Source of the DNA: Sabethes cyaneus
Lineage: Eukaryota > Arthropoda > Insecta > Diptera > Culicidae
NCBI RefSeq assembly: GCF_943734655.1
Contig: NC_071354.1
Coordinates: 56,585,544-56,649,543 of the forward strand
Length of the DNA: 64,000 nt
Direction of reading: 5' to 3'
Shown: positions 57,035-64,000 of the stretch, piece after piece
Layout of the letters: every line of letters begins with the position of its first letter
How positions within the stretch are numbered: position 1 is the first letter of the stretch
Made by a program: the position numbers and the translations under genes
Notes under the pieces: generated by a model
What the model saw: only the letters and a program-made list of their open reading frames with translations
What the model was told of the DNA's origin: nothing
Database searches by the model: none

Positions 57035-57130
57035 CAGGGATACCTCGATATAAGACAACCTCCTTATAAAACAACCTCGATACAAGACAATTCGATATAA
57101 GACAATTTTTACCTCGATATAAGACAAATC
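57035..57130 (+). mobile_element. pogo/Tigger-like terminus
   Basis: CAGGGATACCTCGATATAAG follows a TA dinucleotide (57033-57034). Repeats of the ACCTCGATATAAGACAA word follow four times, with variants. TA insertion and CAG-G-ATACCTCGATATAA ends resemble pogo/Tigger-type inverted repeats. No opposite end was found in the window, so only one terminus remains. Confidence 0.6.
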
Positions 57131-57249
57131 CCTTTGACATAGTTGGTTGCGACACCAGAGCACATTTTCCGTTCCAAAAGCGGCGCCATAAATTTGTTCA
57201 TTATTTCAAGAAGAAATAGCATGTGAATAGTGAATGATATAACGACTGT

Positions 57250-57800
57250 TTTTGTGGGGTTTATATTAGGCCCGTCTTGTAAGCATTATAACATGATGGT
57301 GTTTAGAGCTCTTAACAAACAACTTGACAGTACTGCGTTGAACTTTTCTCTGACAATAAGTTCTACGTTGATGGCTTAAGCAATACTCTTATAACAGCTT
57401 GATTATCAGGGAGAGAACTCCTTATGGACATTCTTTGATCAACGAAATCGAGACCGACGTATCTTCCAGTGATGTTGTCCATTGCTTGAATCTAGCTCAT
57501 TGAGTGTGGTGAATTGCGTTTTGAAAAAGAGCCGTAATAATTGAAATGAACGACGTGTAATCGAAAGCTCCTTCAATATCAAGGAAAGCACAAAGTGCCT
57601 TCTCCCGATATTTTAGTGATTTTCTGTAAAAAAAATGGATAGAATGGATCCGCACTGGAGGTTTCATTGGTTCAAAAGATCTAAGTGCCCATTTTATCTA
57701 AGCCTCTGTAAACAATCGGCGTACAAGCTGAGCCGAGTCGTTTGGCACTTTCATCGAATTTTTCTTGGCACTACACTCTGCAGTTAAATAAAAGAGAAAA
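57250..57800 (-). pseudogene. Antisense LINE RT fragment of a different clade (FLDIEGAFD type)
   Basis: Minus strand, from right to left: 'IKWALRSFEPMKPP' (fingers, about 57660-57700), 'EKALCAFLDIEGAFDYTSF' (motif A, about 57555-57605), then 'SISLIKECP' and 'GVLSLII' (motif B region, broken) near 57400-57450. The FLDIEGAF form and the CPQGGVLSPL position point to an I/LOA/R1-like clade rather than RTE, Jockey or L2. The catalytic YADD region is not recognisable. Many stops. Confidence 0.6.
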
Positions 57801-58285
57801 GGAAATAATGGAAATCATGCAAATATATTCTGAATAGCCAATTGTGTTGTATACAGCCGCTAGGGATTGAGTTTTTTTAACATTTTTCTCAAGTCATCAC
57901 CAAGCGCGAGGCCCCTCCGAAGCGCGAGACTCTGTGTGACCGCACGGGTTTGCCGGTCTAAACGCCGGCTCTGAGGGAACCTATCTGAAGGCGGGAATTA
58001 AGGCGGTATCATGGTGCTCTGTATCACTCATAAAGCACTCTGAAAGGTGATCCTCAATCGAATCCAGAAAAAAACGATGCTAATCTTCCATAGTGCGTTC
58101 TTAAATGATTGTACTTGTAAATAGGTCGCATTTAGCTAAAACTACCGATAATTGAATTATTCTCTGTGACAAATAACACCCTTTTAAGTTTCTACTACCT
58201 GTTTTGTTGTTGAAGAACTACTGAAAATCTGAGTTTGTACACTTTAAAAGCATTTTGAGTAGTTCTAACGAAGTTATAGCTACCA
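57801..58285. other. No gene recognised
   Basis: Includes a GC-rich patch at about 57900-57990; unassigned. Confidence 0.4.
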
Positions 58286-59090
58286 ACCAATTTACGGGTA
58301 AACTCATCTATGCAAGCTGGATTCTGTGCCGGCCGATCATGTGTGGACCGGATCACGACGCTTAATATAATATTCGAGTAAATCATCGGAATCCAGGACT
58401 GTCTTCTTCTAATGCTTGTTGATTTCAAAAAAGCATTCGACAGCCTAAATCACGAAAATATCCGGGGCGCACAAAAGTGTAGAAGAGTTCCTGGTAAGCT
58501 AGTCTATCTTATCGGCGCTCATTATGAGACCTCCTGCCGGTTTGCTGCAGGAGTGGGACAGGGTTACATACTTTCACCGCAACTGATCCTCGTCATTATT
58601 GATGAAATTTTAATTGGAGCCATTGATAGTAAACTTAACCGAAGATTGCCCTGGAACCCTTTGACAAATAAGCAATTAATTGACCTTGACTTGGCCGACG
58701 ACATTATCTTGCTCTCCCAAATGCAATTTGATGTGCAGGGAAAGCTTGATGGTCTCCTTATGTCCTGGTAGCAGATAACCCTAGGCGGTGGTACCAAGAT
58801 GTAATGTATTTCATCGGACACAACCGCAGGTCTTCGTCAATCGTTACCTGGATCATGTTTTGAGGAGAGTAGAGAACAAAATCTACAGAAAGACAGTCAA
58901 CTGGAATCCGCAGGAACAACACACAAGAGGCAGATCTAGAGGCTGTTGGCGGTGTAGCCTAGTCGACTGTATTCAGACTATTGATTCGAAACGCTCCTGG
59001 CGACAGATCAAGGCCATGGCGTATTACTGTCATTATTTGGGAAATGAAACATTTTGTTCTGCCGAACCAGCGGGCATGGACGCATAAGTA
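58286..59090 (+). mobile_element. RTE-type retrotransposon fragment, second lineage (defective)
   Basis: Coding pieces: 'AGFCAGRS'-like (about 58316-58340), 'LLMLVDFKKAFDSLNHE' (motif A, about 58404-58455), 'GVGQGYILSPQL' (motif B), 'LIDLDLADDIILLSQM' (catalytic region with ADD intact, about 58675-58722). After about 80 bp of unrelated or deleted DNA come 'RKTVNWNPQEQHTRGRSRG' and 'SWRQIKAMA' (C-terminal tail, about 58888-59030). The frame 58412-58771 is open for 119 codons, better preserved than the other RTE copies. The motif set differs from the 10-29 kb RTE copies (FKKAFD instead of FKAAYD), so this is a separate family. Confidence 0.75.
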
Positions 59091-59109
59091 ATTAAGTCGT
59101 CAGCAAGCA

Positions 59110-59220
59110 TTACAATTTTTTCCTGGTTTTGGATAAAAATCCCTGGTTTTTTCCCGGTTTTTCCTTGTGATATAAAATTCATGGTATTTTTCTGGTTTTC
59201 CTGGTTGAGATGGCACCCTG
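59110..59220. repeat. CCTGGTTTTTCCC-type repeat
   Basis: Repeated TCCTGGTTTT and CCCGGTTTTTCC words ending in GAGATGGCACCCTG. This looks like the terminal part of a small dispersed element; its other boundary is not visible. Confidence 0.5.
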
Positions 59221-61335
59221 ACTATGGGGCTGCTACCCCGTTGGGAGCAAAAAGAGCGCTTATTTGGCTACCAACGTGGTAGATGCCCCATTGCGTCATA
59301 AGAACGAAAGATAGAACTATATTCGCTTCTACAATATCATAGATAATAATCAACTCAATAATTTTTACCACCCCCCACTCTCCTTTGAAATTGGCTTGAA
59401 AAATTAGGGGACAAAAAAAATAATTTGGTGGGAAATCAGTAAAAACTGTTGTTTAAAATCAATTGACAGCATGGTCTACAGCCTAAAGAGCTCGAAAAAC
59501 GAGTGTTAACGCTTCTATCACGAAACAGAAATGGAAAGTCGGACAATGAAATTTCCGAAAATCGGAGAAATAATTTTCCTTTCGATTTTATCTTTGTTTT
59601 TGTAGGTTTTTGCATGGACAATAATAACGTATATCTGAAAAGTCATTTTTATCATCATTCATCGTCATTTATGAGACGAGGCATGTCAACTCGTAGCAGA
59701 TTTTTATAAAAGAACACAAAAAAGGTCACTCAGCAGCGTTGTCAAGCACAGCATATGCATAACTTTTGATAAAACTGCTAGGCAACGAGTGAAAAGTATT
59801 GAAAGTTTGCTGAAAAGAATACAAAGAAGCCAGTTGTCACGTCTCGTCTTAGATTTTTATATTTATTTTTGTAACTCATCCGCATACAAAAAATTAGGTT
59901 TTCTGTTGTCCCAGAAAACTCCAATAGACCTTTTTTGATATTCTCGGACATTGGTGTTTTGAAAAATTCCCAAGTTTTTGCAAGTATCATAAAAAGTGTA
60001 TGTAAATTTAGGGGGTGTGATGAAAAAGCTCGCCATGGAAAATTTTTAAAGCATTTTTTAAATTACATATTCATAAAATATTCTTTAAAAATTTTATATG
60101 AAATATTATTTTAGAATATTATAAAATATTTTAGAATATTAGGCTTATACAAATTTGAAAAAAAGTTTATGTCGCCCCCATCTTCCAAAATTTTCGAAAA
60201 TTGAAGGGGCAAAAAAATAAAGTGTAATACATATTATGTTGCATTCTTTAGTGATAAGCAGATTTTCTACAGTTACCGAGTTTACATCTCTAAATTACCC
60301 TATATGTGCAAAGTTATTTAGTAATTTAGTTAGTAATTCTCCGCTTAGTCTCGATCAACTTTTCTTCACCAACTAGACCTTTTGATTCCTGCTACCTGTG
60401 CTTGAAATCAGACTTTTGGCTCCATTTACTTTAAATCTTATTCCATTTTATTTTAACTTGTTTTAAAAGAACCGAATTAGATTGAGGCATCAATAAACTA
60501 AACAATATATTAGTGAAATTTGGTACCGCTTTTGACGGATATATTCCGAAGTGCATGAGGGTTATTTTATGCTGTCATCGGAAGTAGATAGATTAAAATA
60601 GAAATACAACAAATTAGGCACTCCGAAATATCAGCTTTCAGTACTTTCGGGGCTCCAATTGGTCGTTTTATTCCGTAGTGTCCAAGAACTTACCCTAATT
60701 TTGGATGTTGGGGACATAAAGCTTATAATTTTACCTTACAAATAGAATATTTTACCATGCATTGAATTCATGCAGAAAGGATGTTACTGAATTGTTCGAA
60801 ACTTTTCGGACTATTGTCATGTTGTGATTATCATTGGGATCAATTGTGACCTCGACCATAAACATCAAATCAAATCATGTTAAGTTATATTGCTTTTGTA
60901 CTGTGCATCTTCTTCTGCTTTGAAAATGGAGTTTTAGTATGGATTATGGCAATGTGCGAAACTGGAATTAAATTGGAATAACATTTTCATTGCTAGGCAG
61001 TCGTAACGGTTTATCTCTCCAAACATTTCAATGATTGGTTCGGTTTTGAACTAAAATTTAAGTACTGTACAACATTTTTGTATTAAATATGCATTAATAT
61101 GGAAAAATAAACACTGGTTTCTCCTTGTTGGGATGCTTGGAAAGCTCTGAGGTAGCAAAGATATATATTTTTGGATAGAACTAAGTGTAAACTCAATTAT
61201 CTGAACAATTTTAGGTGAAATTAAAGCAAAATTGTAATTGTGCGGTACATACATATTGTACCGGGATGTTGAAACTAAACATACTGTCGATAATTGTAAG
61301 CGGTAGGCACCATACAATTGTCCTAGAGTTATCGA
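59221..61335. other. AT-rich, no gene recognised
   Basis: No coding or transposon end that I can support. A phrase with TTTTCGAAAATTGAAGGGGC occurs near 60190. Confidence 0.4.
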
Positions 61336-61339
61336 AACA

Positions 61340-61819
61340 TCAGCATTCAGTCTAGATTTGAACCCTTTTGACCATCTTTTTAGATAATTTCATTTCTAAA
61401 TGAGAAATCATTCGATTTCTTATCACAATGACTTAAACCGTGCTCTTGTAAAAAAATGGTCAGCAATTCACAGAGGGATATTTGAAAAATTGTTAATTTT
61501 ATCCCAAACAGATTAAAACAGGTCATCTAGATTGTAAATGGTCCTACGAGGTAGTAGATGAGCGAGAAAGGACATTTGTTTCAACTAATAGTTAACTGTC
61601 CGAATACTTTTTTGGCTGCATTTTTGAGGAATTCAAACTATATGTACCCTATCTTCAAAACGGAAAGCTTTTCCCCGAATTTTTGTTGTGCATCTAAATA
61701 TGCTTTAGTTTAACATTGTTTTAAAAAATATGTGTTACCATTCTTTGCAAAAATACTGTGCAAAATTACTAAAAGAAAATTTTATGCGCTGCTGTCCGAA
61801 TACTTTTTTGGTTGACTGT
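61340..61819 (+). mobile_element. Tc1-like transposon 3' part with paired direct repeats
   Basis: The transposase C-terminus is followed by two copies of GTCCGAATACTTTTTTGG (about 61600-61617 and 61793-61810), the outer one continuing GGTTGACTGTA. The outer copy fits a Tc1-type inverted-repeat end beginning (reverse) TACAGTCAACC. The inner copy about 195 bp away resembles the IR/DR arrangement known from Sleeping Beauty-type elements. The left half of the element is missing. Confidence 0.65.
61345..61560 (+). pseudogene. Tc1-like transposase C-terminal remnant
   Basis: 'SLDLNPFDHLFR' (about 61350-61385) corresponds to the usual DLNPIE(H/N)LW motif, whose Glu is the third catalytic residue. 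Here the position reads Asp. It is followed by 'LKPCSCKK' in one frame and 'LNRALVKKWSAIHRGIFEKL' in another (about 61430-61490), the conserved C-terminal helix region, then broken 'NRSSRL'. The first two catalytic Asp residues are not recognisable upstream. Non-functional. Confidence 0.65.
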
Positions 61820-62573
61820 AAGCCTTATTATGTATAGTAGAAACATAATTATCGCTAACCGAAAACTAAACGAATGCTCTCCGTCGATGCTTTACAGTTG
61901 GCACGCTCTTACCCATATGCCTCGCCGAAAGCCAAAAAACGCTTGCCAACGACGCCTTCGCCATTCCAACAGGTCATCAGCGCCATTTTACCCTGACGAC
62001 GACGACGACGAAATCACCATCGCCAACTTAGCTAATTAACAATGCACACACGCACACCACGCACTTTGGTATTGTAACACACACAAGTTTTAGCGACCGG
62101 AGCAAAGAGCATAAAACGATATTCTTTTTTATGATCAACCGCGTCACTTTCCTAAGCTTCACTTTTCCTTTAGATTTTTTACATTCACCTTGTAAACTTT
62201 TCTTCATCATTAAAAAAACACCTAATTAACGACCATACAATCACTAACTTTCTTTTCATAGTCACCTTTTCACCACATTACTTTTCTCCATGTAAGATTG
62301 TGTCGTAAAATAATAATATACAGTTTTCTTGGAGATTAGAAACTTTCATTCCAAACAGCACTATAGAACTCTTTACGTGGAAAGAAATAGAATTTTATGG
62401 TCTAACTTTGACACATGCTCGCCTGCTTGCCGAAATAATTAACTCCTATACCGCACTAAATCGCGCACTTATTCATACTAGTATGTTCTAGCTGCAACCT
62501 GCAACTTTCACCAAACCACGCGAACCGAAGAATTTTTTCCGACATCGTATCAGCCAGCGTCACTTGAAATGTA
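61820..62573. other. No gene recognised
   Basis: Mostly AT-rich, with a (GAC)n patch at about 61994-62010. No domain found. Confidence 0.4.
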
Positions 62574-62842
62574 GGGGTGATAGGGGCATAATGGGCACCT
62601 TAACTTGATAGCTGATTTAAGCATCCAAAATGACTAAATTTTTAAAGTGTCATCAATGCAAAACATGAATTAAGTATCGATTACTAAAGGCATACTGTTT
62701 GCAAGTTATAAAATAACTGCCTTATCATGAAAAATGTGAGTTAAAGTCATGCTTCAAAAACTACAAATCAGTCAGTGTGTGGGGCAAAATGAGCACCCCC
62801 CTGGGGCATAATGAGCACCCCACTGGGGCATAATGAGCACCC
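62574..62842. repeat. GGGGCATAATGRGCACC repeat cluster
   Basis: Four copies of GGGGCAWAATGRGCAC: near 62585, then three closely spaced at about 62781, 62803 and 62824 (22 and 21 bp apart). The first follows TA and GGGGTGATA. Could be transposon-terminal or subterminal repeats; see the findings for a possible link to the minus-strand gene on the right. Confidence 0.7.
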
Positions 62843-62911
62843 TTATAAACACTTGCTTGAGAGGTGTATACAAGTACAACAAGCACATCACACATATTAC
62901 ACATACACACG

Positions 62912-63831
<920 letters not shown>

Positions 63832-64000
63832 TTATGCGAAGTCACATGATGTGCATCGGGAATCCTCCTGGCATTCATGGAACCACAAGAAGCACTTCGA
63901 ACACTTAGACCAGTCTTGGCCGTCTTCTGACAAACTGAAGCAGCTGCCGCAATGTTCACAAAGCGAGTCTTGCATGATGGTAGTCTTCGCTTGGTTTTTA
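63832..64000 (-). CDS. 3' end of a gene: C-terminal PHD-like zinc finger, probable transposase
   Basis: Minus-strand frame open from the window edge to TAA at 63832-63834, so the N-terminal part is outside. The visible 55 residues include 'CEHCGSCFS', 'WSKCSKCFLWFHEC' and 'CTSCDFA' at the very end. This gives Cys-x2-Cys, Cys-x2-Cys, His-x-Cys and Cys-x2-Cys pairs in PHD/RING-like order, with the aromatic 'W.KC.KC..WFH' signature. A finger of this shape at the extreme C-terminus is seen in insect pogo/Tigger-like DDE transposases and domesticated relatives, and also in other chromatin-type proteins. There are no stops in the visible part, so the gene may be intact. The transposase assignment is inference from the finger and from the repeats downstream. 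Confidence 0.6.
   Translation of the reverse strand, partial: KNQAKTTIMQDSLCEHCGSCFSLSEDGQDWSKCSKCFLWFHECQEDSRCTSCDFA

Overview
The window is insect nuclear DNA, most likely from a mosquito and probably a culicine (Aedes/Culex-like) genome. The reasons are: (i) a repeat with (CTGT)n next to 140-170 bp units carrying 'ACTAATCAAGCAAA', a type I associate with mosquito genomes; (ii) many decayed RTE-type and L2/CR1-like non-LTR retrotransposons; (iii) a DD37E mariner-like transposase remnant; (iv) tRNA-derived SINEs; (v) many small MITEs. The species assignment is inference from repeat content. I found no convincing complete host protein-coding gene. The window reads as intergenic or intronic DNA of a large, repeat-rich genome.

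Layout. 0.85-5.1 kb: a nearly complete but dead L2/CR1-like LINE (copy A) followed by an RTE fragment. 5-9.4 kb: low-repeat DNA with one clean hAT-type MITE (6766-6990). 9.4-14 kb: an endonuclease fragment, a MITE, an RTE copy, a foldback element, and a Helentron-like element with a nested MITE. 14-20 kb: mostly unannotatable, with one mariner N-terminal remnant. 20-23.6 kb: a pyrimidine-rich array interrupted by a MITE, another MITE, and an RTE copy. 26.3-30.3 kb: a nested pile of SINE, antisense LINE, foldback, RTE (itself hit by a SINE and a MITE) and a DD37E mariner. 30.3-35.8 kb: mostly unique DNA. 35.8-36.8 kb: a 13-bp minisatellite. 38-44.3 kb: a TIR element, pyrimidine-rich arrays, a second foldback, LINE copy B and a small hAT-like element. 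44.3-49.8 kb: mostly unique, with a possible promoter and first exon at about 45.94-46.28 kb. 49.8-51.8 kb: a fourth pyrimidine-rich array and antisense LINE fragments. 55.2-57 kb: a TCTCAT satellite with a 492-bp higher-order repeat ending exactly at a pogo/Tigger-like terminus. 57-62 kb: antisense LINE, RTE and Tc1 remnants. 62.6-64 kb: a repeated GGGGCATAATG motif, a 679-bp (AC)n tract, and the 3' end of a minus-strand gene with a C-terminal PHD-like finger, probably transposon-derived.

The most interesting signals are three long foldback elements that share a hairpin followed by CGAAACGTC (reminiscent of Penelope-type hammerhead ribozymes), four dispersed pyrimidine-rich arrays that look like one repeat family, and a set of MITEs with related CCCARGTARC-like termini. 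All protein-coding remnants carry stops, frameshifts or catalytic substitutions. The only open frame likely to continue outside the window is the minus-strand one at the right edge.
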